The notes beneath the pieces were generated by a model. That model was not told the origin of the DNA and ran no database searches. It saw only the letters and a list, made by a program, of their open reading frames with translations. Both the position numbers and the translations under genes were made by a program. A stretch of 64,000 nt of DNA, taken from Isoetes taiwanensis (taxonomy: Eukaryota > Streptophyta > Lycopodiopsida > Isoetales > Isoetaceae). Where the stretch lies: contig JAJEKV010000339.1 of NCBI GenBank assembly GCA_021234155.1, forward strand, positions 190,001-254,000, read 5' to 3'. Positions 44,061 through 56,055 of the stretch are shown in pieces (the first letter of the stretch is position 1; the number at the start of each line of letters is the position of its first letter).

Positions 44061-44344
44061 CTAACACATGAAATAGCTAAGGGTCGGCTTCTTCCTCGTG
44101 CCTCCTTCACCATATTGTTCATTCCATTGCTGCAATTCCATCATACTACCAGCATGTGATGCAACACTTGAACGTACCTGAAGTATCGGGCAACTCTCTA
44201 TCAAGATCTGGTCAAACTCATGGTTAATTTTTGCTTCCATTTCTATCAAATCTCTAGTCAAACTCCCACCCAAAATATTGGTCAAATAATGATCAAATAT
44301 GTGGGCAATGTTTGGTAGAGAAACTTGTGAAAATTTTGTTAGTT
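44061..44344 (-). CDS. Unrecognised ORF
   Basis: Open on the minus strand from about 44344 with SLPNIAHIFDHYLTNILGGS, RDLIEMEAKINHEFDQIL and a basic end; a GTACGT donor-like site follows CCCGATACTTCAG at about 44180. It could be one exon of a lost gene or part of an element. No match to a family I know. Confidence 0.22.
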
Positions 44345-44624
44345 ACCCTAGGTCATATTATCATGGTGCAAAATAATATAACACTCCACATTTTAAGCCG
44401 AGTTCCATGGCATCTTACTTGAATTACACCATTACTGTATCAATTCTAGAAAGGGTAATGGAGTGTGTAGAGTTTAGGATGTTAGTTATTGCTTTAAGAC
44501 AATGTAAATGTAATGGGTAGTTAATACGAATGTGCATGCAGTGTGGTTAAATAGATGTCTGGAAAGGAAATGTTTGCAAATGTTTGCACGATGTGGGCAA
44601 AGATGCAAATGAGGGGTGGGCATA

Positions 44625-44717
44625 AGATTAGTCTATAGTTTTTTTTTTGAAGAACTGTGTCATCAATATATTAAAAGAATGGTAATGTTACAAAGCAAGT
44701 GAGATTAGTCTATAGTT
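44625..44717 (-). mobile_element. Very short 5'-truncated LINE insertion with target-site duplication
   Basis: AGATTAGTCTATAGTT at 44625-44640 is exactly repeated at 44702-44717. Between them, on the minus strand, lies about 60 bp reading TTTTAATATATTGATGACAC then AGTTCTTC and a poly(A) of about 8-10. A 3' end with poly(A) flanked by a 16 bp direct repeat is what target-primed reverse transcription leaves. Confidence 0.85.
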
Positions 44718-47700
44718 GAGTTAATGGTCTTGCAAGATTTAATAGCCAAATCTTGTCAACCAAAGATATACATATAGGTATTAGCAAAACAATGAAACAT
44801 TGCGGTAGCAATCAATATCTTTCATGTGGCATATTGGAGTACACTTACACAACACAAACACAATGTACAAATATATCAAAAGACGTTGTATGTAAGGCAA
44901 ATATAGGCAAATATGCTAGAGTTAATTCAAAAAACATATAAATGCAGCATGGTGTGAGATATGTCTAGAATTATTATACTTTTTGAAAGTCAATGTGAGA
45001 TATGTCTAGAATAAGTATATTTGCACTGTTGGACAATGAGCAGAAATGTATTGTCGTTCACTCTCACTGTTAGCATTTTTTGTCAAATCGATATCGTTTA
45101 AAGTGAAACTTCTGCACTGTCACTCCAAAGCACGCAACATCACTTTCAGAGGTCACAAGTGGCCTTTATGACTTCTACACGTATCCATGTGGAATCATAC
45201 AGTTATCCGGGGATGCAACACGCCGAGAAATGTAGGCAAGGCGGTGACAACCATATCATTGCAGATCTATTAGTAGTACATTTGGTCAAAATTGTTGCAG
45301 CTATTGAAGACAAAGAATAGCCATTTTACTTAAAAAAATCACCAAGCCATCAAGTCATTTAAACTCCACATTGACAGAATACCCCACATTCGTAGAGTAC
45401 TCACGTCGATACAAAGCAACGTTTCAAAACAAAAGTAGAGCCTATATTTCTCACTGGCACAATTCCAAATGTTAAACCTGTCACGAAATTCACGCACAAG
45501 ATGGTAGGCGAGAAAAGCAACATTGTAGTATATTCCCATCTAAGAAGGACCGAGAATTACGTGGGGAACATGGCAATTACATGATTAATGACTTATGTCC
45601 ATGCATAGACACCGTTCAAAGAAGCAATATTACCAATGGTTTTAATGAAATGATTAGATACCAGCTGAAAGATATATGCTGATCAGCTAGCTCAGTCAGC
45701 GTTGTAATCTGCCTACACCCAAATGAACTATGCTAATAGAATGTTCACAAATCTGTATCTTAATGAAAGAACACATATTAACATCTCAACTGCATATAGC
45801 AACTCAAGAATGTTAAAAGATGGCAAACATGATCGTTGAAGGCCCTTAAAAGCTGTTTCGAATACACGAGGAAAATGGATGTTAGGACCAAATGATATGA
45901 CCTCTACATCCGTGTTGTTCGCCTTTAATTACTCAAATCTTATGATTGAAGGAGGAGACCTCTCTTCAGGCGTCACGCACAATCCCATCTTTGTTGGGCT
46001 AGCAAAGGAGATCACGTAAATTATTCTCAAGATCAAACCTAAGAATACTTTGAGCCTCATCCCATTATCCAAAGATCCAAGCCGCATATCTAAAGTGCAA
46101 CATTCAAGTAGAAGCAATGGGAGAAATGGGTTGTGTTTGCACCTCTCGATTCCCATTTCATTTGCTTCGTGGCGAAGACGATGTTCTTCCCGTTTGGAGA
46201 GGCCCGATCAAGCGGTCCATTTGTACCATGTCATCGGGAAAACTCTCAAGGTAAGCCCATGTGAGACAATAATCCGATTCACATAATTGGACTTCTCTTA
46301 CGGTCTCCAAAATCGGCCTATTTCTATGTTACCTCCTCGGTGTTTCATTTAAAGCGATTTAAAGTATGTCACTACTAGCTATCTGTTTGTATGTGAGAGA
46401 ATGAAGCGCTTGCATGTTATCTGTCATAAACATCCTGCCGCAGATTCTCCATTAGGGAACGTATAGAACCCGCCATATCTTAGCGATAGCCTTTTCTACT
46501 CTCATTCTTTCCCTGTCTTCAAAATTTCCTAAAGAAAAGATGTTGTAGGTCGAGGCTAAGAAAATAGTATTTGCAGAAACGAGAAGAGCCATATCCAAAG
46601 AAAAAATGATAGACAGACCGGTAACGAAATGAAAGATCAATGCGAAAAACGAATCTAGACTTAAAGGCGTCGTAGGCTACATCAACAACAACACATATTG
46701 GTCGCGTTGATGGCGAGAATGTATGCCGCGATACCTTGGGATAATATGCTAGAGATTACCCCTAACAAATAGTTTAGAATGAGCAGATCATGTAAAAATT
46801 CCACGCCACTATTTTTCCAACCAAAAAGCGATGAATGATAGAAGTGCAATATGAAAACAAATAAAAATAATAAAGCAATGATTACCTTTGTACAGCATAA
46901 ATTTCCAAGCAGAAGAATGAAAAGCGTTGCCTCAAGGTTGTTCAAGTCCCTCAATCTTTGTGCTCCGTATACCCTAGAACGCAGAAGAAGAAGTTAATCA
47001 GAATCCATTTCTAACCAGCATGTGACAACATAAAAAATATGGGCCATGGAATATGCAAAATCTAGAACCAAAGCTTAAAAAAACAAGGTGCTGCGCACGA
47101 GGGGTTGTCCTTCGGTGGCCCGAGAGTGTCATTTCATGTAGTCTGTTTGGTTGTTCCTTAAGATTGAATTTGATGCTAATTTTTTTTTCCCATCTGATTT
47201 GTCGCTTTCAATTGCTTACCTCGAAGGCATTATTGCGGCCATGACTTGCCTGCCAAGAACTTATCTTTAATCTGAATATCTTTTCCTGCCTCAATGGACA
47301 TGAATTCTAAAGCAAAGAAGAGTTAAAGCATTGATGTAGTAATAAAGGGGTTTCCGTCCAATAAATATGCCTTTAAACATTCTATTAAAGACATATAAAG
47401 AAAAATTGGAACGAGAAATTGCTCAATAGGAAGCTTGAAAAGAAAATGGGATAAATGGAAAATTTTTAGAATGGGATAAAGCACCTTAAGTAATAACTCC
47501 TAGTTATAAATACATTCACATTTAAGAAAAGTGGTATGCAGGCAAAACAATGCAGTGTGCAGAGATGTACCATGGACCTAGCAATCTTTATGGCCCATTG
47601 GTATAACAAGTGTAAAGTAAATGAACTATTCTATAACATTGGTCTGTCTCTAATTCTATGGATTATTATGGTCCAGTTTGGATGTGTGGTTGCAAAGATT

Positions 47701-47860
47701 TGGGTTCCAGTAAAATCGCTACATGCAAAGGTAAAGTTAGAACAACAAATGCATATTCTTGTTATTCGTGCTAGAAACCTAAAAACTATGTGCATGGTGA
47801 TCTTTTTAGAAGAATTGAGTTTGCTTTTGCAAGTTATGCCCAATTTGGTGTTGATTATTG
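44718..47860. other. Spacer, nothing recognised
   Basis: Several minus-strand frames of 60-90 codons (45339-45539, 45929-46156, 46682-46954) have no motifs. ACAAGGTGCTGCGCACG at 47084 repeats the phrase at 40703. I cannot exclude organelle-derived pieces. Confidence 0.35.
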
Positions 47861-47866
47861 CATTAC

Positions 47867-50088
47867 CTTGCATGTATTGTGATGTACTATGAGGTTGTGT
47901 AAAATAAGTGCTTTGACTTTGTGTGCCACCAAACACGTTGAAGATTGGATGCATGTACTGTGAAGGTAATTTTTCCCCATCAAATAACATATTGATGTTG
48001 CCATCAATCCTAACTTCCGGCATTCCATCAAGTACTCCTCCAGAATTGCTATCATCTGAACCAGTGTTGTTTCTCACATCATCTGGCATATCATGCCGTT
48101 GACTTACTAAATTGAAAAAATTTTCAAGATTTGATGAGAAGGTTCCATTGACGGCTGATGGTACACCAGCATCCTGCACAACAACTAGTTATAATTAATA
48201 AAAGTTTCTCAAGTTCCAAAACTGGCAGGAAAAAAAGCAAGAACTACTTCCAAACTAAGGATAGTTTGGCCAAAAATATAAATCGAAAGCAAAGCTAAGC
48301 TTGTGACGAGAAAAGTAGAATTCTGGTACATGTATGATGGTTGAACTCCCTTTTCTACACACGGTTCTATAAGATACGAAGCTTGTTCAATTGCTAATAT
48401 AGCACATCATTATCTCACCTAGTCAGGTTAAAGACCCCAAATGTGTAACATTATAGATCCAGAGAATAGATTGGAAGTTAACAAGAAAGATAACTACAGC
48501 AAAATAGCTTAGGAGCAAAGTCCGATTAAAAAGAAAAGAGAGAAACAAAGATTATATTAACGTCTACAAAAGACCACTTGGATCTATAAGACCATTTATA
48601 CAGCAATCGTGCACAGCCTCCTAAAGATGTTACATAAAAATGGAAAAAGAGAAACTAAAACAAGGAAATCGGGGAACTTTTGTCTTCTTCTTGGCCAATC
48701 GGCACGAAGTATGAAGTGATGTCGGACTTCGTTTTTCTCTTTTAAGGGACTCCCTTCGCCCGCCTTCTTCTTCTTGACACTTTCATGGTTACCCCTCTTG
48801 GGATCCGATTTAGATGTTCGAGGGGAAAAGACCCGACTTCCTTTTATTATTATTACGACTTCCAAAGAAAGGGAGCGAAAAAGTGCATATGTTCTCTATG
48901 CAAATCGTCAGCGGATATAAATAATTTCTTCCTTTCCTTGAATGATACCCCATTGGCATAGTGCATAAGCCTTGTACCTAGAGAATCTTACCGCCCATTT
49001 CTTGGCTGTGCATGCGTCAGGTGCCCCGCTTCTTATTGATTCCTCAAGCATCTTACGAGCTGCTGGATGAATTCCTTCTATTAATATGATCCATATAAAA
49101 TTTACGTGCAATAATCTACCGCATGCTCTCTTTAACAAACATTGTTTGTTGGGTCCAGCTCAGTCTTTGCAAAAAACAAAAGTCTTTCACTTTCATTACG
49201 AGAGCAGCTGTAACCACTTCCTCCATATTTGGAGACAATTAAAAGCAACATAAAGCATTAATACAGCCAAAAAACCTTGTCTATTGTGCTTACAGGTACC
49301 ATATTGCACAGGCACCAAACCAAGGCAAAACAAATGAATAGAGGTTCTTGTAACATGACACTTTTTGGCAGATGAGTCTATAAAAGTCTATACCTTTCTT
49401 GAAGCCCTTTTCTATAGCATCGAGGTAATGGCCTTGTGCATAATACACAATACCCAGACGGCTATATGCCTTGCTATATCGAGGGTTGAGATCAAGTGCT
49501 TTCTTACAATCGCCAATTGCTGCATCATAGTTCCCAGTGTGAGCAGCTGCCCTAAAAACATAATTTTTCATATGTTTAATGACAGCATATTAATTACAAG
49601 ATAACAAAAAATTCATCAATGTACTACCTGTTAGCATAAAATATAGCATTGTAACCACATATTGAAATGGCCAAAGTGTATAACTCTATCGCTTCAATGT
49701 GACGTTTGGCTCACATGGCAAGGTTACCTGTGCACACAAAAACAACTGTTTAGAATGTACAACCAACTTGAAAACTTTCCTTAGAATGGCAGGAGTTTGA
49801 CTACCTTGCACCTTGAATACTTAAAGAAGAACATCGACGTGTCTTCTTGGCAATTGTTTTTGCTTCTTGTACTTGCATCGGATGAAACTTCCCCAAGAAT
49901 TTTGCGGAATAGCAATAAAAAAAAATGCACAAACAAATAATTAGCGACCTTTAAAGCAGAATCAAATGTGTTCTTTGCCTGAACTTGGCGAGTAGCATTG
50001 CTGTCCTTTGGAACATCAAAGTAACCAGAATTTTCCAGACCTTCCATGAACTGTTCAAGCAATGCTGCCTCTGTTGAGCTCCTACCAG
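47867..50088 (-). pseudogene. SGT-type tetratricopeptide co-chaperone gene, decayed
   Basis: Exons by eye: 50088-49949, 49887-49812, 49727-49628, 49551-49394, a relic at about 49166-49110, and 48173-47867. The first reads LLEQFMEGLENSGYFDVPK, like the N-terminal part of plant SGTA-like proteins; then GNLAM, AKRHIEAIELYTLAIS, FYANRAAAHTGNYDAAIGD and NPRYSKAYSRLGIVYYAQGH form two TPR repeats; the last exon is N-, S-, G- and Q-rich, as in that family. SGT proteins bind Hsp70/Hsp90 ends through the TPRs. Breaks: a TGA at 49713-49711 in TPR 1, and a third-TPR relic (ELDPTNN, then after a 1-base shift VKESMR) that is out of frame with both neighbours and ends in TAG. Splice signals are otherwise good, so loss may be recent. 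Confidence 0.8.
48174..49109. other. Intron-like interval of the decayed TPR gene
   Basis: No exon with good splice sites found. Minus-strand frames at 48596-48865 and 48908-49138 are open but unrecognised. Confidence 0.3.
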
Positions 50089-50359
50089 CTGTAATAAGTC
50101 CAAAAACTGCATTAGACCTCCTTCTTTAGAACTGCATCCAAATATTTAACCCGTCAAAGAACAAATGGTCAGAATGAAACAAAGATTTGCCTTCTGAACT
50201 TGATGGTATCAAGCGGCCACCATACTCGTATCCGACGACCTACAAGCTGTTCATTTTCATTATCTCCTCTCATCTGAGCGTGCATGTGCATCTGCTCATC
50301 TGAGCGTCGAGAGTGCACGAAAAAAAAAGACCTCTCCGGTTAGCCGGTTTCAAAGAGCG

Positions 50360-50492
50360 GCTGCCCACCAACGGAAGTGACCGAGAGTTTACAGCCAATC
50401 ATAAGTTTGGAGCAGTCACCAGCATATCCTAGGGATATGCCAAAAAGCCCACATAAACAAGGGTTTGCCCCCTTGGGGCAACCCAAAAAACA
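50360..50492. repeat. Short direct repeat, copy 1 (partner at 51780-51937)
   Basis: Shares TGACCGAG--TTTACAG, CAGCATAT-CTAGG-ATATGCC, CCCACATAAAC-AGG and TTTGCCCCC--GGGGCAACCC with the partner in the same orientation. Each copy can be read as beginning TG and ending CA. Confidence 0.8.
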
Positions 50493-50513
50493 GAAGCAAA
50501 TGGTGATATCCCG

Positions 50514-50607
50514 TTAAATCTAATATTTAAGTTCTTATTGCTTATTATAATCCATACCCTTTAAATCTAATATTTAAGTTCTTATTGCTTATTATAATCC
50601 ATACCCT
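50514..50607. repeat. 47 bp tandem duplication
   Basis: Two identical copies starting TTAAATCTAATATTTAAG at 50514 and 50561 and ending ATAATCCATACCC. Confidence 0.95.
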
Positions 50608-50740
50608 GATGCATATTTTACAAAGATGTTCAAAAAATCCCTATGCTAGACCAGAGCCATTATAATAGTCAAACTTCGCTTAAAAATATGAATATCTCAA
50701 ATTGCCCAACATCAATAATCTTTTACTATTTATCTAACCT

Positions 50741-51603
50741 GGTTTTCATTGACTTGTAATTCTGGCTCCTCTTCCAAATCCATATAGCCGGATTCTCCCA
50801 TTCCTTCCGTCATTATCTCAATATACTCTAGCAAGGCATATCCATTTCCATTTAGTAAATACTAACTTAAATGGTATGCCAATAAGCTAGCACCAATTAT
50901 AAATCCAAAGAATAGACGTGGCAAAACTAAGATAGAAGCTAGTGAAAATAAATCAGATGCTGAGCTTTTCCATATATCGAAATACCTTATAATAGGCGGA
51001 TTGCAAAACGGACTTTATCACAGTGGATATAGCAGCAAATAATTGGGTTTGGAGAATGCCGAAACTTTACCCAATGTAGAGATGGTATAAAAACTTTGTT
51101 TGATCATTACATGAGATAATCAAGATAAATTAGGAACAAGTGTTCCATCTATCTTGAATACATTGGAGACTAAAATAAATTCCAGCTTACCTTTGCATGC
51201 CAGATTCTTATTCCGACCCAAAATCTCTGAAGGAAGCATCATAACCCCCGCCAATTTCGCTTGGTTTTGCTCAAAGATGAGCCCACAAACTAAATCGTCC
51301 CCTTACGCCCGATTAATACGACTTGGTGTATCAGTCCGATTCATGCTTATTGCCTTTTGTTTGGAAGACAAACATAATATTCTTTAAAGATCACAAAAAA
51401 TAAACAAGATAGAGGAGCAAATGTCCATTACGTCTTGGAATAGAACAAACATGAATTCAAGCATACCTTCCGGGTTTTGAATCTTATTCTCGCTCCGCAA
51501 AACCCCGAATAAATCTATTGGCACCATGCCGAATCGACGCTTATGCTCTAAGAAGAGCAATCCGGCCAAATCGGCCTCTTCTAACACAAATCGGCCAGTT
51601 CAT
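50741..51603 (-). CDS. Candidate exons of an unrecognised gene
   Basis: Three minus-strand segments look like exons: about 51603-51474 (LAGLLFLEHKRRFGMVPIDL then LRSENKIQNPE/GTATGC), about 51303-51191 (FEQNQAKLAGVMMLPSEI, ending AAAG/GTAAGC) and 50838-50741 (IMTEGMGESGYMDLEEEPEL, between TAG and CAG/GTTAGA). EGMGESGYMDLE resembles EGLENSGYFDVP in the first exon of the decayed TPR gene just downstream, so they might be leading exons of that locus. Frames upstream of the first two are quickly closed. No known family. Confidence 0.25.
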
Positions 51604-51779
51604 AAGCTCGACCCCATTTGCAAAGAATGGTTTACCAAAGAGCTGGTAGTAACAGGGAGGGCACCCTGCCCTAACTTACAGCCAAATACGAAGAACCATG
51701 GCTGTGTCGGAATGAGAAAATGGTTAAGCACTAGCCCAATCAGCTATGATTCTGCATCAGTTTCAAGTATTAAGCAGAG

Positions 51780-51937
51780 AGGCGGTGTTGGAACGGGGCT
51801 GGATGACCGAGCATTTACAGGCAGCAGCCAGTTTTTAGCAGTCATCAGCATATGCTAGGTATATGCCGGCATATACCTGGATATGCCCACATACCCACAT
51901 AAACGAGGATTTGCCCCCCTAGGGGCAACCCAAAAAC
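51780..51937. repeat. Short direct repeat, copy 2
   Basis: Partner of 50360-50492; this copy has an extra CCGGCATATACCTGGATATG-type expansion in the middle. Confidence 0.8.
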
Positions 51938-52600
51938 ACTTCTGCATTTTTCTTGTTGCATGAATGTCAAGTCTTTAAGACTAGCACCGTGCAGAACATG
52001 AAGTTAAAGAGGCCTTTTGTAAAATATATATCAGCAACATTGCACCTTTTGAATATTGGAGCTGCCCCAAACAATTTTATAACAGAGGCCATTCGGACTT
52101 GCTGGCAGTCTCATATCTGTGTAGAGGTAAACATTACAGCATACACTGTGGTGGAATACACTCTTCAATCCTTATGAAACAAAGCAGATGAAGCGAAGAG
52201 AGATGGCAATGAAGCAAGAAGCCACAGCGTGTAGTGTGACGAAGCAAATGAAGAAGCGGCTAGGTCAGATAAACATTTTAGGGCAACGAAAGGGCAACGA
52301 AACTATTTAGGGCAACAATGGTAAGTGATAGTAAATTGCTGGTGATATCCTACACCATAATCAGCCATCGGGTATTTTACCCTTGATCATCGTTCAAAAT
52401 ATTAATAAAATACCTTGTATTTGGGAAACGAACCTTTCCAAAGTAATAAACCCATCTTCAAATGATTTCTCCATCTTTTCTTTTCGCATCTTGCATTGCA
52501 TATAAAATGTATCTATGTAGAGCCACATTTATCATGGCTTCCATATACCATGAAGGTTAAAAAGCCAAAATATGGCAAACATGCATGTATGTATATTCAA
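51938..52600. other. Spacer, nothing recognised
   Basis: Contains a short duplicated phrase AGGGCAACGAAA near 52281 and 52292. No gene. Confidence 0.4.
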
Positions 52601-52604
52601 GATA

Positions 52605-52680
52605 CATGGAGCTAAAAGAATAGAATAGAATAGTTTTTTTAACGTCCACGGAGACCAATAGGTCATGGGATGTGGCAACG
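52605..52680 (-). mobile_element. 3' tail of a LINE-like retroposon
   Basis: The minus strand reads ATGACCTATTGGTCTCCGTG, GACGTTAAAAAAA, then CTATTCTATTCTATTC. Same tail as at 2.05 kb, 19.73 kb and the end of the LINE at 56.05 kb, with a TATTC-type pentanucleotide run. Upstream of the tail no LINE coding region is present, so it is strongly 5' truncated. Confidence 0.7.
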
Positions 52681-53884
52681 AAGCCCTCTTCAAGAGTTCA
52701 TGCATGTGAATCCTTGAATCCTATTTATGTAGGATCCCTTTTTGCCATATCTAACGTGAGAAAAGTGGCTGACCACTTGGCAACCATGTATTTCACAAGG
52801 ATATATAAAATAAATAGGGATAGAAAGTGTAAAGTATGCATGGATATTCAATGGACAAAGTATCAGATAATTTTCTTACATGAAATCCATGATGTTTCTA
52901 AGGTAAACGGGCATGCTCCACTAGTAAAATAGATGCTCCATTGCCGATTTTATGTCAAGTTCATAATTAAAAAAAAAAAAAAAGGAGGCCCGAGAACTGC
53001 ATCACTTCTCCTTTTCAATGTTTGCGAGGTAGATGGTGGATCAGAGGATCAACACTCTTCAGATGATTAGATTAGTATTTGTATTTGTTTATAGTTTCAT
53101 TGTGCTTTTACTTTCGGGATTTCTATGCCAACTTATCTATTGGCATAATATATATGTATTTCTTTTTTGTTAGTATGTCTAAGGCTGTTGCTATAGATTG
53201 AAGGTGGTGTTTTTTAGAAATTTAAATTATCAAACACATCTTTCTCGCATCTAAAATGATAGATGCTTCGATCCTTTAGATGGTTTAGATGCTCCGCATC
53301 TGATGCATCTATCTTTAGCCACTTATGAACACTATATATGATGTGCTAGAATGAGGTGAATGGAAGGTGTACATATTGCAGGTTGGAGAAATGTGATAGA
53401 AATGCGAGTGTTGGACACCTGATGGAGCTCACGCGAAGATACCAGATACGATTCAATTTTATGGCTATCTAGAAATGGTTGGGTTTGATCCCCAAGGAGC
53501 CATTTGATATTAATTTTGTTATTTGATTCTTTAGATGGCAAATGATTGAACATTGCATATGGCTGTTAGGAACTTTTGTTTTCCATGAATAGAGATTGTG
53601 TGTTGATAGTATGAGCGTATTTACTAAGATAATATTTCATTATTGTGTATTTATGTAGATAGTATTCTTGTATTAATTTTGATGTATTCATGTTGTAAGT
53701 TTGGTTTTTTGGCATATTTTTATACTGTTGGTATTTTGAATTTAAGGTTTTTACAAGAGCGGCTAGGATTTAGTTTCAGGTAGAATATGCCATTTTGGTG
53801 CGATTTATCGATAAGATTGTAGGTGGCTAAAAAGATAGTCATTACTTTTAGACATGAGCTTTTTTATGAATTTCAGGGAGCACA
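52681..53884. other. Spacer, nothing recognised
   Basis: AT-rich, with a poly(A) run at 52969-52982. A possible small open frame at 52672-52932 lacks motifs. Confidence 0.4.
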
Positions 53885-56055
53885 GGCGACGGTACCTCCA
53901 CAGCATAGCCCAGCGCTAGAAATCACAGAGGTAGATATAGCCAGGGGCTCCATCATCTAGCCAATGGAAAAACGCCAGACCTGGATGGTATGCAGGCAAA
54001 GTTGCTCGAGTGTGCAGGACCATCCATAGTACTGGTGTTGATTGCCATGTTCAATAGGGCATTCTAAAATGGTTTCTCCCCACAGTGAACCACTGGCCGA
54101 GTTGTCCTCATATACAAGGCGGGCAACTCGCACTGCCCCGCCAAATACCGAACAATTATAGGCGGCTCGGTACTTGCAAAACTGCTTGCCAGCATTCTAG
54201 ACCAGCAGTTGACTTACGTCCTGGGCAGAGGCAGTAGATGTCCGGGCTCTCATCCAGGCAGGGTTCAGGCTGCGACACTCAACTATTAATCACATCTTCA
54301 CTCTGCAGACCATGATTGAGGACAAGAGGAACCGATGGCGAGACCTGTATTGCTGCTTTGTGGACTTCGCAAAGGCTTTTGACATGGTGCCTCGGGAAGA
54401 GCTATGGGCGAGATTGCAAGACCTAGGGATCCCTGCAGATGTGCAGAATACATCGTACAGGTTGTATGAGACATGTTCAGGCCGATTGCATCTGACAAGC
54501 CAGCCATTCGAAACAGTAGCAGGGTCCGTCAAGGATGCCCTCTGTCACTTACATTGTTTAGATTGTACATTGATCAGTTAGAGAGCTGGATAACTGAAAA
54601 TGGGGGCGATGAAGCTTACCTCTTGCACCAGATTGTCAAACAACTCATATATGTTGATAATGTGGACCTCCTTGCTTACACTCTGGCAGATATGCAATAC
54701 CATCTCAATGTTCAGGACACATTCTGTCAAGCAACTACCATGCAAGTCAACCTGGCCAAGACTAAGATGGTCCTCATATCATCTTCATGTCAGCTGCGGG
54801 TCCCTTCCTTCAGTTACAGAGGGCAAAATGTAGAAGTGGCATTCACCTATAGGTATTTGGGAGTGAAGTTCCCATTTAGTATGCAGTGGAATGCTTCCAT
54901 CCATCTACAGGTGGCAGCGGGCTGGAAAGCATTGTATGCCATGCAGAACAATAGTTACACAGCTGAGTTATATGACTGGGCCCATCAGTCGCCCCTGTTC
55001 AGGGTCTTAGTAGAGCATGTCCTTTTGTATGGGATCGATGTTTGGAGCCCCGTGGTATCCCTCGGTATCTGGAATGATTTGAAGCAGGTACAGATTGCCT
55101 TCTTGGCTCGAGCACTAGGGGTAAAGCCCACGGTCTCATATCAGATACAGGAGACAGATCTCTTACCTCTTCAGATGGCAGCCCTGGATCGGCACATCGT
55201 CTACTTTTAGAAAGTGGTCACTATGGATGATGCTCGCTCCCCTAGGCTGGCTTATGCTGTCACAATCTGTCCACAACGCCTCAAGACCTGTTGGAAGGAA
55301 AAGCGAGCCTTGACCTGTTCAATGTCTCGCAGATGGAATGTGCAGGAGCACAGTTATATACAGGTGCAAACAGAGGCAGGTCGCTAAAGCCTGAAGCAGT
55401 ACCTTGATGCATGCTTCCTCAGCAAACTCTGAGCGACCGCGCTCTTGAACAGGTCAAGGCAGCAAGGCAGTACATTACCAGCACCACGCGAATCCCTCAT
55501 TAGCGAGGGGCCCACAATGTTATGACCATACCCATCTGCCTATAAAAAAGCGTAGATTCATTGCCTCAATCTACATCGGTGCACATTGTCCCTGCATTGG
55601 GACAAGGAGATGGATTGGGAAACCATGGCACGACAAGCTCTGTAGATGCTGTCAAATGGGGGCCGTTGAAAATGAATGCCATACCTTACAAGGATGTCCG
55701 GCGTATGAGGAAATTCAGGCGCGCTATGTCGAGTTGGTCAAGCCTGGCTAACCGTTACACATGATACTCAGTGCAACTTCAGTTCGAATGCTGGGATTTT
55801 ACCTCCAAGAGGTAATGGATTTGCGAGACCAACTCTGTCCTCGAACACACACATGACTTGAACCTATCTTGTTTCATATGTATACTTGTACAATTTGACA
55901 ACATTCTTATTACTGCCACAATTTTTTCCTCGAAAAACCTTCAGATCGGGGTTTTTTTAACCTGAGCTATAATAAGTCTGATGCACTCTCTCTTTTGGGT
56001 CACATAGGCCGATTGATCTCCATAGACAATAAAAGCCTATTCTATTATATTCTAT
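53885..56055 (+). mobile_element. LINE retrotransposon, 5' truncated, reverse transcriptase to 3' tail
   Basis: Blocks run in order through the reverse transcriptase: DLDGMQAKLLECAGPSI, TTGRVVLIYKAGNSHCPAKY, VLAKLLASILDQQLT, HSTINHIFTLQTMIEDK, DLYCCFVDFAKAFDMVPREE, RVRQGCPLSLTLFRLYIDQL, QLIYVDNVDLLAYTL and MQVNLAKTKMVLISSS, then a C-terminal part with CRCCQMG and ENECHTLQGCPAYEE, a zinc-finger-like end usual in LINE ORF2. The longest intact frame, 54473-55210 (245 codons), starts at the GCPLSL block. Stops and frameshifts lie before 54473 and after 55210, and the catalytic box is YVDN (54650-54661) instead of YADD, so it is inactive. The 3' end is GATCTCCATAGACAATAAAA plus a TATTC-type run. 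Related relics lie at 5.9 and 8 kb. Confidence 0.9.

Noticed and set aside
45900-48900. Organellar DNA insertion
   Set aside because: Some stretches have an organelle-like look, but I could not identify any plastid or mitochondrial gene.
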